Shown here in pieces: positions 6,499 to 14,849 of a stretch of DNA of 22,487 bases (its first letter is position 1; each line of letters begins with the position of its first letter). The translations under genes and the position numbers were made by a program. The stretch is from contig JAZNQN010000022.1 of NCBI GenBank assembly GCA_045590195.1, forward strand, positions 1 to 22,487, given 5' to 3'. The notes under the pieces are model-generated. The model made no database searches. It saw nothing but the letters and a program-made list of their open reading frames with translations, and was not told where the DNA came from. The DNA comes from JAZNQN01 sp045590195. Lineage in GTDB: Bacteria; Bacillota; Clostridia; UMGS1883; UMGS1540.

Positions 6499-7665
6499 TT
6501 GATTACTAAAATTAAAAATGCAGTTTTTGTAACTGATAAACTTGAAAAAGACAAATATTTATACATTGAAAATGACAAAATTCTTTCTTTTACCGCTGAT
6601 GAACTCGATTTTGATGTGGAAATTGATGCTGAGGGCAACTATGTTTCTGCAGGATTTATTGATATTCATACTCATGGCGCAGGCGACCACGACTTTGCCG
6701 ACGGAGATTTAGATGATATTTTAGTGGCATCTGCCGCACACGCAAAACATGGTACAACAACTATTTATCCAACCTGCACTTCTTCATCAACTGAAGATAC
6801 TGTTAAATTCCTTGAAAACGTTAAAGAAGCAATGAAATTAAACACACCAGGCAAAGCTCACATAGCAGGCTCGCATCTTGAAGGGCCATATTTTGCCGAT
6901 GGTCAGCGTGGTGCTCAAAATCCGGCTTATATAAAAAGTCCTGTTTATGAAGAATACAATATGTTTAACGAAAAAAGCGGTGGAACGCTCAGAAGAATTA
7001 GTTTTGCACCAGAACTTTCGGGAACAATTCAGCTTTGCGAATATTTAAATGAAAATAATATTGTTTCTTCTTTTGGACATACTGATGGCATTTACGAGGA
7101 AATTAAACCTGCAATTGATAAAGGTTGCAACCTTGCAACTCATCTTTATTCAGGAATGAATATGGTAACAAGGCGTAATTGTTTCAGAGTGCTCGGTGCA
7201 GTTGAAACCGCCTTTCTTGAGGATAGTGTGTTTGTTGAAATAATTGCTGATGGTAAACATCTTCCGCCAGAGCTTTTGAAACTTATATATAAAATTAAAG
7301 GCGCTGATAAAATTTGCCTTATTACTGATTCAATGCGTGGAGCTGATATGGAAGAGGGTAACTCTGTTCTTGGCTCCAGAAAAGATGGGCTTGATTGCGT
7401 TATTAAAGATGGGGTTGCATATTTGAGCGATTTATCTGCATTTGCCGGCAGTGTTGCAACGGCTGACCGCCTTGTAAAAGTTATGCACAAGGATGCAGGA
7501 ATTGACCTTTGCAACGTTATTAAAATGATAACAGAAACTCCTGCAAAAGTTATGAAACTTGAAAACCGCGGAAAAATAGAAAAAGATTATTTTGCAGATT
7601 TGGTGTTTTTTGATGAAGATATAAATATTAAAAAAGTTATTATTGAAGGAAAAGAACTTAACTGA
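6499..7665 (+). CDS. nagA: N-acetylglucosamine-6-phosphate deacetylase
   Basis: A 388-residue amidohydrolase that removes acetate from GlcNAc-6-phosphate to give glucosamine-6-phosphate. The amidohydrolase metal motif is HTH (H57, H59) in GFIDIHTHGAGDHDF. The NagA-specific metal ligands are at expected positions: E128 (HLEGPY), H194 (FGHTD) and H215 (ATHLYSGMN). D277 in ITDSM is the likely catalytic acid/base. The start is the TTG at 6499, 8 nt after GGAGG (6486-6490). The TTG at 6484 overlaps that ribosome site and is rejected. nagB follows 16 nt after the stop, so the two consecutive steps are encoded together. The protein is cytoplasmic. Confidence 0.93.
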   Translation: MITKIKNAVFVTDKLEKDKYLYIENDKILSFTADELDFDVEIDAEGNYVSAGFIDIHTHGAGDHDFADGDLDDILVASAAHAKHGTTTIYPTCTSSSTEDTVKFLENVKEAMKLNTPGKAHIAGSHLEGPYFADGQRGAQNPAYIKSPVYEEYNMFNEKSGGTLRRISFAPELSGTIQLCEYLNENNIVSSFGHTDGIYEEIKPAIDKGCNLATHLYSGMNMVTRRNCFRVLGAVETAFLEDSVFVEIIADGKHLPPELLKLIYKIKGADKICLITDSMRGADMEEGNSVLGSRKDGLDCVIKDGVAYLSDLSAFAGSVATADRLVKVMHKDAGIDLCNVIKMITETPAKVMKLENRGKIEKDYFADLVFFDEDINIKKVIIEGKELN

Positions 7666-7681
7666 GAAAGGAAGAATTTTA

Positions 7682-8419
7682 ATGGAACTCAGAATCTGTA
7701 AAAACAGCGTAGAACTTGGAAAAAGTGCGGCAAAATATGTAGCAGAAGTAATTAAAGAGGCTATTTTGGAAAAAGGAAATGCAAGAATTGTTCTCTCAAC
7801 CGGAGCGTCACAGTTTGACACTCTTGATGCATTAACAAAGGAAGAAGGTATTAAATGGGAATGTGTTGAAATGTTCCACCTTGATGAATATGTTAACCTT
7901 CCTGAAACACATGGTGCAAGCTTCAGAAAGTATCTCAAAGAACGTTTTGTTGCAAAAGTTGGCACTTTAAAAGCAGCTCATTTCGTTGATGGAACAAAAG
8001 AATGTATTGAAAAACTTACTGAGGAAATCAGAAAATCACCAATTGACATTGGTCTTATTGGCATTGGCGAAAATGCGCACATTGCTTTTAACGATCCTCC
8101 TGCTGATTTCAACACAAAAGAAGCGTACATAATTGTTAACTTAAACGACCGCTGTAAACAGCAGCAGATGGGCGAGGGATGGTTTAAAACTATTGATGAT
8201 GTTCCTGCACAGGCGGTTTCTATGACGGCTTATCAGATTATGCAGTGTAAAAAAATTGTTTCATGTGTACCTTATAAAGTAAAGGCAGAGGCTATTACTA
8301 ACACACTTAAAGCTGACAAAACCGACAATATGGTGCCTGCCACTTTGCTCAAAGAACATTCAGACTTTGTTTTATATGTTGATGAAGACAGTGCTTCCGG
8401 CATTGTTAATTACCTTTAA
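7682..8419 (+). CDS. nagB: Glucosamine-6-phosphate deaminase/isomerase, variant active site
   Basis: A 245-residue protein of the NagB/6-phosphogluconolactonase fold, expected to convert glucosamine-6-phosphate to fructose-6-phosphate and ammonia. Visible motifs are the phosphate loop STGASQ (39-44), HLDEYVNL (66-73) and GENAHIAFNDPP (129-140). In classical NagB the last motif reads roughly GxDGHIAFNEP. Here the aspartate before the histidine is Asn131, glycine is Ala132 and the later glutamate is Asp138, while His133 is kept. This matches a NagB-like subfamily found in other glycan clusters rather than the E. coli type. The start is ATG 7682 with AAAGGA at 7667-7672; an in-frame TTG at 7643 lies inside nagA and is rejected. 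The place directly after nagA strongly supports the role. Confidence 0.85.
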   Translation: MELRICKNSVELGKSAAKYVAEVIKEAILEKGNARIVLSTGASQFDTLDALTKEEGIKWECVEMFHLDEYVNLPETHGASFRKYLKERFVAKVGTLKAAHFVDGTKECIEKLTEEIRKSPIDIGLIGIGENAHIAFNDPPADFNTKEAYIIVNLNDRCKQQQMGEGWFKTIDDVPAQAVSMTAYQIMQCKKIVSCVPYKVKAEAITNTLKADKTDNMVPATLLKEHSDFVLYVDEDSASGIVNYL

Positions 8420-8433
8420 TTTTGGAGGACAAT

Positions 8434-9660
8434 ATGAAAAAATATGTTCTTGTAGGTTCAGGTGCAAGAGGCTTTCATGCGTATGCAAAACCTTTGTGCA
8501 AAAATTATCAGGATGTAGCAAAACTTTGCGGACTTTTTGATATTTCAAAAAAGAGAGCTACTGTTGTTTCAGATAAATTGCCTTACGATGTTAAAGTATT
8601 TGGCGATTTTGATAAAATGCTTGAAGAAGTAAGGCCTGATACCGTAATTGTAACAAGCGTTGACTCTACTCACGATGAATATATTGTAAGAGCGCTTTAT
8701 GCAGGTTGCGATGTAATTTCTGAAAAGCCGCTTACAACAACACCTGAAAAATTTAATAGAATTTATAAGGCTGAAAAAGAAACCGGTAAAAAGGTTACAA
8801 CGACTTTCAACTGCCGCTATATGAACCATTTTGTAAGAATTAAAGAAACACTCAAATCAGGCGTTTTGGGCGAAATTTGTTCTGTTCACTACGAATGGAT
8901 GCTCGACCGCTCCCACGGGGCAGATTATTTTAGAAGATGGCACAGAGCAAGGGAAAATTCAGGCTCACTTTTAATTCATAAATCAACACATCATTTTGAT
9001 ATTTTAAATTGGTTTTTAGATGATGAGCCGGAAGTTGTTAACGCATTTGGTAACAGAAAAGTTTACGGCGATACCTCAAGAAAAAAAGCCGAGCGTTGCC
9101 TTGATTGTCCGGCGAAAGAATCTTGTGAGTATTATTTCGATCTTTCGAAAGCTGTTGAAAACGATTATGTCGACCTTTATTTAAACTGTGAAGATGATGG
9201 CGGATATCTCAGAGATAAATGCGTTTTTTCAGAAGAAATTGACATAGAAGATAATGTAAGCGTTAGCATTAAATATAAAAAAGGAACTGTTGTAAGCTAT
9301 ACGCTTACTGCGCATACTCCTTACGAAGGAGCTAAAATTGTATTTAACGGTACAAAAGCCAGAGCGGAATTCAGCGTTATTCACGGCGGCGGAATTTATG
9401 GTGGCGCAGTATCTAACGAGCTTAAAATTTTCCTTCCAACCGGCGAGGTTCAGACAATAGTTATTCCAAGAAAAGAAGGTACTCATGGTGGCTCCGACAA
9501 CTTGATTCGCGATGCAATTTTCAGAGGAGTTGCTGAAGACGCGCTTGGCCAGGCTGCTGATACAAGAGCTGGAGGAATGTCAGCAGGTATAGGTATGGCT
9601 GCAAATATTTCAATGGCAGAAGGCAGAAGTGTTCGCATTGATGAAATAATTAAGTTTTAG
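8434..9660 (+). CDS. Gfo/Idh/MocA-family oxidoreductase with cysteine cluster
   Basis: A 408-residue protein. The Rossmann domain shows GSGARG (8-13), SEKP (96-99) and the catalytic-domain helix HKSTHHFDILNW (182-193). It differs from the gene at 2511 by an insert of about 55 residues with five cysteines: C222, C225 and C231 in CLDCPAKESC, then C252 and C263. The spacing could hold a structural metal ion. Members act on sugars or inositols with NAD(P); some related enzymes cleave glycosidic bonds through a transient 3-keto sugar. The start is the ATG at 8434, after GGAGG at 8424-8428; the in-frame TTG at 8422 overlaps that site. It lies in the nagAB operon, 14 nt after nagB, so an amino sugar or a glycoside of one is a plausible substrate (inference). 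Confidence 0.87.
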   Translation: MKKYVLVGSGARGFHAYAKPLCKNYQDVAKLCGLFDISKKRATVVSDKLPYDVKVFGDFDKMLEEVRPDTVIVTSVDSTHDEYIVRALYAGCDVISEKPLTTTPEKFNRIYKAEKETGKKVTTTFNCRYMNHFVRIKETLKSGVLGEICSVHYEWMLDRSHGADYFRRWHRARENSGSLLIHKSTHHFDILNWFLDDEPEVVNAFGNRKVYGDTSRKKAERCLDCPAKESCEYYFDLSKAVENDYVDLYLNCEDDGGYLRDKCVFSEEIDIEDNVSVSIKYKKGTVVSYTLTAHTPYEGAKIVFNGTKARAEFSVIHGGGIYGGAVSNELKIFLPTGEVQTIVIPRKEGTHGGSDNLIRDAIFRGVAEDALGQAADTRAGGMSAGIGMAANISMAEGRSVRIDEIIKF

Positions 9661-9671
9661 GAGTTTGTATT

Positions 9672-11675
9672 ATGAAAATTATCACTTCTCAAAAAAGTGA
9701 AACAAGAGAATATGCGGCATTAGAACTTAAGAAATACATAACTAAAATGTCAAGAGGAAAAATTACCCCTTCTATCTGCTTTACAGATGATTTGACAAAA
9801 GAGTATAAAAATTCCATTGTTTTGGCTGAACTTTCTGAGCTTTCTCTTGACACATCTGATCTTTTTGAACCGATAATTGAAGATATTATTGATGTTGATA
9901 TTACAGGTCTTTCCGGCTATATTGCAGGAAGTAATGGCAGAAGTATTCTTATGGGTGTATATAATTTTTGTAAAAGTGCCGGTTGCCGATTTATTAGACC
10001 GGGGGAAGACGGAGATTATGTTCCTGAAGTTGATTTGGAAAAAGTTAGTTTCAAGTATCGTAAAAAGGCTGATTATCCTTTCAGGGGCGAATGCGTTGAA
10101 GGTGCTGTTAGTTATGAACATATGCGAGACACCGTTTATTGGCTTCCAAAAGTTGGTATGAACCTTTATATGATAGAAGGTCTTGTTCCGTATGCATATA
10201 TGAATCGCTGGTACGCTCACAAAGCTAATCCTTTTCTGAAGGAAAATGCTGAAAATGCCAGCTATGAATTACTGGAAAAATACACAGATTTACTTGAAAA
10301 AGATATACATAAAGTAGGACTTCAGTATCACTCTCTTGGTCATGCTTGGATGTTTGAGCCTTTTGGAATTCATACCGGAGACCCCAAGGGCGAGGAAACA
10401 ATTAAAAACTGCCTGACGCCTGAGCAAAAAAAACATTTGGCGCTTATAAACGGCAAGAGAGAGCTTTGTCATGGCCATAGTTTCTTTACTCATTTTTGCT
10501 ACTCAAATCCGGAAACAAGAGATATTTTAACTACATACCTTGCTAATTATATTAAAGAAAAACCCTGGGTTGATTTTGTACATTTTTGGCTTGCGGATTC
10601 TGTTAATAATCAGTGCGAATGCGAAGAGTGTCAAAAGCTTATTCCAACAGACTGGTATGTAATGATGATGAATGAGCTTGATGAAAAGCTTACTAAAATG
10701 GGTTCTGATGCAAAAGTTGTTTTTATTTTGTATAATGAAACAATGCGCCCACCAAGAACACAGAAAATCAATAACCCAAAAAGATTTATACTTCTTGGTT
10801 GCGGTCCGCTACACGCTGAGTTTCCTTATAAAGATGTTAATTTTGATGGAGAAGAAATACCTTTTGTAAGAAATAAATATCAAAAAGCATCGGAGGAACT
10901 TAAAGACAAATGGCGAAAAGACTGGCTAGGGCTTTCTGGTGGCGAAATGCAGTCGTTTGTTTTTGAATACCGTTTTTACAGAGATATGTACGCAGATCTT
11001 GGGAATATGCAAATTTCAAGAGAAGCACACCGTGATATGATTTCTCTTTCAGTTGCAGGTTATAACGGCAGCGTTAGTGATCAGACACACAGAATGTATA
11101 TGCCAACTGCGCTTCCCCTGATAGCATTTGGCGAGACTTTGTTTGACAAAAATGTAGATTTTGAAAAACTTTCTGATGACTATTTTGAAGGTGCTTTCGG
11201 AAAAGATGGCAAAGTTTGCAGAGATTATCTTGAAAAACTTACAAAACTTCTTTGTACTTCAAATTTCAGGGTTGGCGGCAGAGGCGGAATAATGGAATCT
11301 GCTCTCAGTGATGCGCTTCAGAATAAAAAAAGCTGGATAAACAATGAATATGTTGCGTCTTGTGCTGAAAAAATCCCCGACCTTGCAGATGAATTCAGAC
11401 CTGTTATATATAAAAATTTAGCAAAGCTTGACAATGATACTCAGCTTATGTCATGGAATTACCTGAAATATCACGGTGAAATTTGCAAAATGTTTTCAAA
11501 AATCTTATGCGCCGGAGCTACTGGTGGACTCGAGAAAGCAAAGGAACACTTTAAACCCCTTGCAGACTATTTATTTGAAAACGAGATGGAATTTCATAAA
11601 GTTTTTGACTCATTTTTATATCTTCGTGGTTTAAACCACAAGCTTGAGTATGATGATAGTGGAACATACGAATAA
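9672..11675 (+). CDS. DUF4838-type putative glycoside hydrolase
   Basis: A 667-residue cytoplasmic protein with no signal peptide. Residues 1-125 resemble the small domain preceding the barrel in alpha-glucuronidase- and hexosaminidase-like enzymes (EYAALELKKYITKM, then YIAGSNGRSILMGVYNF, then CRFIRPGEDG). Residues about 135-450 look like the DUF4838 TIM barrel, with VDFVHFWLADSVNNQCECEECQKL (about 300-322). Asp309 and the C315/C317/C320 cluster stand out. The C-terminal part is helical. The family is widespread in glycan clusters, but as far as I know its activity is not settled. The ATG at 9672 has AGGAG overlapping the preceding stop. It is the last gene of the nagA transcript by spacing; 98 nt separate it from the next gene. 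Confidence 0.75.
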   Translation: MKIITSQKSETREYAALELKKYITKMSRGKITPSICFTDDLTKEYKNSIVLAELSELSLDTSDLFEPIIEDIIDVDITGLSGYIAGSNGRSILMGVYNFCKSAGCRFIRPGEDGDYVPEVDLEKVSFKYRKKADYPFRGECVEGAVSYEHMRDTVYWLPKVGMNLYMIEGLVPYAYMNRWYAHKANPFLKENAENASYELLEKYTDLLEKDIHKVGLQYHSLGHAWMFEPFGIHTGDPKGEETIKNCLTPEQKKHLALINGKRELCHGHSFFTHFCYSNPETRDILTTYLANYIKEKPWVDFVHFWLADSVNNQCECEECQKLIPTDWYVMMMNELDEKLTKMGSDAKVVFILYNETMRPPRTQKINNPKRFILLGCGPLHAEFPYKDVNFDGEEIPFVRNKYQKASEELKDKWRKDWLGLSGGEMQSFVFEYRFYRDMYADLGNMQISREAHRDMISLSVAGYNGSVSDQTHRMYMPTALPLIAFGETLFDKNVDFEKLSDDYFEGAFGKDGKVCRDYLEKLTKLLCTSNFRVGGRGGIMESALSDALQNKKSWINNEYVASCAEKIPDLADEFRPVIYKNLAKLDNDTQLMSWNYLKYHGEICKMFSKILCAGATGGLEKAKEHFKPLADYLFENEMEFHKVFDSFLYLRGLNHKLEYDDSGTYE

Positions 11676-11723
11676 AATATCAATTTTGTGCTAAAAAATC
11701 AGTTTATATTCTATTTACTATAC

Positions 11724-11753
11724 TTCTTTTAGGTGCTAAAATTTTAGTATAAT
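11724..11753 (+). promoter_or_regulatory. Candidate promoter with palindrome in the spacer
   Basis: A perfect -10 box TATAAT (11748-11753) has only a weak -35 (TTCTTT, 11724-11729, 18-bp spacing). The spacer contains the 12-bp palindrome CTAAAATTTTAG (11736-11747). GTGCTAAAA occurs twice, at about 11687 and 11734. A weak -35 with a palindrome next to the -10 fits an activated or repressed promoter. The PocR-AraC regulator of this operon is a candidate to act here. Confidence 0.5.
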
Positions 11754-11773
11754 ACTGCAAAGGAGTTATAGTT

Positions 11774-12934
11774 ATGAATATTAAAGAAGTTTACGTAAAA
11801 AGCAGAAAAGCAACGGCTGTTACATCTATGAAACGAGTTAATGACAGTATCTATCTTGGCCTTACAGGCGGTAGCGACTGTCTTTATAAGCTTGATGTAA
11901 ATACCGATGAAATAACAGCTTGCGCTGATGTTTTTCCTTGGGTTAAAAACAGAGGTTATAACGTAAAAATACATAATTCACTTGGCGTTTTAAACGATGG
12001 TAAGCTCATTATGGGTGAGTGTAGTCACTTTACCTGGGATGGGCTTCCTGTGTTTAATTCGTATCTTAAAAGTGAACTTCCTGAGGTTATGCTTAGAAGA
12101 AAAAGAGAGCAGGGTTACGAGGATATTACATATAGCGAATTTGCTCTTGACAACCTCGAACAATGGAATCGCGTGCGCGATGATGCCGGCGGAAAAGTTG
12201 TTGTGTATGATCCTGTTACTGATACCGCAAAGATTATTGCGCACATGCCCCAGTTTATGTATTCACAGTCGATGCAGGTTGATGCAAAGCGTGGCTTTGC
12301 TTATATCAACACAATTCCCGATAATCACTTTTTAAAAATTGATGTTAAAAACGGAATATGTAAAGACTATGGAAGAATTTCGGAATACGGTCATCACAAT
12401 ATGGTAATTGCACCAAATGGGGTTTGTTACCTTGGCTGGATTGACTATTATTCAAATACACTTCGTCTTGCAAAATATGTTCCTGATGAAGACAGATTTT
12501 ATCATACTGATAAAGTTATTTTGAAAGATTGCGGTTCTAAAATTGCCGGCAACCGTGGTATCGACCAATGGGTTGTTACAAAAAGTGGCGAAATTTATGT
12601 TGGCACTGTTGCAAACTCGCTTATGTTTAAATTCCATTGGGAAAGTGAAGAATTTGAATGCATCGGTCAGGCAACTGACAGCGGAAGAGTTGCAACGATG
12701 GACGAAGATGATAACGGGATTATTTGGATTGGTGCTGGTTATCCCAATATGCATCTTGTAAGATTTGATCCTAAATCTACATGCCGTGACAAAATGGTAG
12801 ATTTAGGCCCGGTTAATGACAAAAATTATCGTTGTTATTTCCATTCTTCAGTATGCTATAAAGATAAGTTGTATCTCGGTGAAACCGATGGGTTTACTCC
12901 TTCAGTTCATATTATTGATTTAAAAAGAATATGA
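11774..12934 (+). CDS. Beta-propeller-like protein of unknown function
   Basis: A 386-residue protein with no signal peptide. It shows repeated short blocks of the kind ...YLG.. DVNT.E.. and ..VYDPVTD.., ..KIDVKNG.., ..IYVGTVANSLMFKF.., ..IWIGAGYPNMHLVRFDPKS.. and ..LYLGETDG..VHIIDL. These are typical of a six- or seven-bladed propeller, and the last strand may close the ring with the N-terminus. Several cytoplasmic propellers are lyases or sugar-acting enzymes. The HHN/WIDYY region (about 205-220) is a candidate active site, but I cannot assign a reaction. A good GGAG-type ribosome site precedes the ATG. The gene's stop overlaps the Shine-Dalgarno of the next gene, so the two are translationally coupled. 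Confidence 0.7.
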   Translation: MNIKEVYVKSRKATAVTSMKRVNDSIYLGLTGGSDCLYKLDVNTDEITACADVFPWVKNRGYNVKIHNSLGVLNDGKLIMGECSHFTWDGLPVFNSYLKSELPEVMLRRKREQGYEDITYSEFALDNLEQWNRVRDDAGGKVVVYDPVTDTAKIIAHMPQFMYSQSMQVDAKRGFAYINTIPDNHFLKIDVKNGICKDYGRISEYGHHNMVIAPNGVCYLGWIDYYSNTLRLAKYVPDEDRFYHTDKVILKDCGSKIAGNRGIDQWVVTKSGEIYVGTVANSLMFKFHWESEEFECIGQATDSGRVATMDEDDNGIIWIGAGYPNMHLVRFDPKSTCRDKMVDLGPVNDKNYRCYFHSSVCYKDKLYLGETDGFTPSVHIIDLKRI

Positions 12935-12945
12935 GGAGTAGAAAT

Positions 12946-14835
12946 ATGAATAAATCGATTGTATGGTCGTATTGGAACCACGAACCAATTTATCATCTTA
13001 AACGAATGGCTAACGACGGCGGAAGTGTTTTTAGTCTTGGCGAATGGGTTGATACCTGGTATGACAGGCTTCATTCTGAAGAACTTATTAAAAAAGCCGC
13101 CGATTTAGGCATAAATATAATTTACACACATTTTTATAAAGGCTCCGGCCTTCAGTTTGAACACGATGAAATGATGCGTACAAAACAAATAGCGGATATA
13201 GCACATAAATTTGGAATTAAAGTTCTTGGTTATGTTTCGCTTGGTTCATTTTACAGTGAAAATATTTATTCTGAAATACCTGATTTTCACAATATGCTCG
13301 CCCGTGGACACGAAGGCGAATATTTACCAACACTTGAACATCAGTATTACCGCTTAACCCCTTGCTTTAATAACGAGAGGTTTATGTCTTATATCAAAAA
13401 AGTGCTAAAATATGGCGTGGAGGAAATTGGTCTTGACGGATTTCATTTTGATCAGTCTAGCAGGCATTTTTGCTATTGTGATACTTGTCAGAAAAAATTC
13501 AGGGAATTTTTAAAAGAAAATATTAATAACCCGTACGAACTTATGGGTATTAAAGATTTTGATAATGTTTCTATTCCTAATTATCACACTATATATAAGC
13601 TTGATAAGTTGGATTTAGCAACCGGTAAAGCTTTTCTTCCAAAAGGTAACATTCACGACCCGCTTTTAATGTGGTATCTTAAATTTATAAGAGAAACTGT
13701 TAAAAACTTTCACGAAGAATGCTTTGGATATGTAAAAGAAGTTTCAAACGGAAAGGCTTTTGTCCTTCATAATCCCGGTTTTTCAAAAATCGGTAAGTTT
13801 GATTTTAAAGTTAAGGGATTTGCTCCGCAAAATTCAACTGATAGTTCTGACTTTGCTTTCGTAGAAAATTTGGGTGGATATTTTTCAAAAGAAGACGGCA
13901 GGATTGAGGGACAAATTGAATCATTTAAATTTGCAGAAAGATATGGCTATAAGGTTTTCGATACCTCTTGGCTTTTAGGGGAAACCAGTGCATATCGTTT
14001 TCCTAAATCTTTGGAAGAAGTTGAAAAGTTTTCTTATCATTCCGCTGTGTTTGGCGGGCTTGTTGGCTCACCGTGGACAGTTCGCTCTATGAAAAATAAC
14101 GATGAAGTAGCTATTGACACACCTTATCTTTATGATAGCCTTTTAAAAAGCTTTAAATTCTATAAAGAAAACTTTGATATTTTCAGCGGAAAAGAGAAAA
14201 ACAGAGTTAAGCTTTTGTATTCTAATGATAACTGGTATGCATCTGAAAATGGAAAAACAGATTTTTCTGAAGTTTTGTCGTATCTTGTTAAAGATAAAAT
14301 ACCTTTTTCGGTTATTGATGAAAGTGATATTTCTTCCCTTGAAAACGGCGATTTTCTTATATTGCCAAACATTTTGTATGCTGATAAATCTGTTTTTGAT
14401 TCAATCAAAACTGCTTTCGAAAACGGAGCTAAAATTATTGCAACAGGAAGTTTTGGCCACTATAATGCTGATACAAAAGGCCGCTCTTTAAGTGACGATT
14501 GCTATGATTTAAATGGAATTTCAAAAAAGTATTTTACTACACCTGAAAAGGTTTCAGAATTTATTGATAGTAAAGTTTTGATGAACCTGAGCGATGTTGT
14601 TGTTGAAACAAGATTGCTTGAAGATGGAAAATTAGTACTTCATCTCCTTAATGCAGATAACACCCACGGCACTAAGGAAATTAAAGCAACTTTTAAAGAT
14701 GAAACTCTTAATAAATATAAAAGTGTTAAGGTTATTGCACCTGACAATGTAACATATAATGCTAAAATTGAAAACGATGTTTTGAGTTTAGAAATTTCTG
14801 ATTTTAAAACTCTTGCAACAGTTATTTTTGAGTAA
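12946..14835 (+). CDS. Putative TIM-barrel glycoside hydrolase with GATase-like domain
   Basis: A 629-residue cytoplasmic protein. Residues about 40-400 form a predicted TIM barrel: ADLGINIIYTHFYKGSG, then HKFGIKVLGYVSLGSF, then VEEIGLDGFHFDQSSRHFCYCDTC (158-181), where D164 and D169 are candidate catalytic or structural acids. From about 430 on, RVKLLYSNDNWYASENG and GDFLILPNILYADKSVFDSIKTAFENGAKIIATGSFG resemble the class I glutamine-amidotransferase-like domain that follows the barrel in GH42 and related enzymes. A small beta domain ends the chain. Hyp_GH6-like hydrolases are the closest family I can suggest. The start is ATG 12946, 7 nt after GAGGAG (12933-12938). The ATG at 12931 overlaps the previous gene's stop and has no ribosome site. 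Confidence 0.72.
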   Translation: MNKSIVWSYWNHEPIYHLKRMANDGGSVFSLGEWVDTWYDRLHSEELIKKAADLGINIIYTHFYKGSGLQFEHDEMMRTKQIADIAHKFGIKVLGYVSLGSFYSENIYSEIPDFHNMLARGHEGEYLPTLEHQYYRLTPCFNNERFMSYIKKVLKYGVEEIGLDGFHFDQSSRHFCYCDTCQKKFREFLKENINNPYELMGIKDFDNVSIPNYHTIYKLDKLDLATGKAFLPKGNIHDPLLMWYLKFIRETVKNFHEECFGYVKEVSNGKAFVLHNPGFSKIGKFDFKVKGFAPQNSTDSSDFAFVENLGGYFSKEDGRIEGQIESFKFAERYGYKVFDTSWLLGETSAYRFPKSLEEVEKFSYHSAVFGGLVGSPWTVRSMKNNDEVAIDTPYLYDSLLKSFKFYKENFDIFSGKEKNRVKLLYSNDNWYASENGKTDFSEVLSYLVKDKIPFSVIDESDISSLENGDFLILPNILYADKSVFDSIKTAFENGAKIIATGSFGHYNADTKGRSLSDDCYDLNGISKKYFTTPEKVSEFIDSKVLMNLSDVVVETRLLEDGKLVLHLLNADNTHGTKEIKATFKDETLNKYKSVKVIAPDNVTYNAKIENDVLSLEISDFKTLATVIFE

Positions 14836-14849
14836 AGGCGTTGGTAATT

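Noticed and set aside
12931..12945. ATG at 12931 as start of the TIM-barrel hydrolase, overlapping the previous stop
   Set aside because: The GAGGAG ribosome site at 12933-12938 would lie inside the coding region and points to the ATG at 12946.
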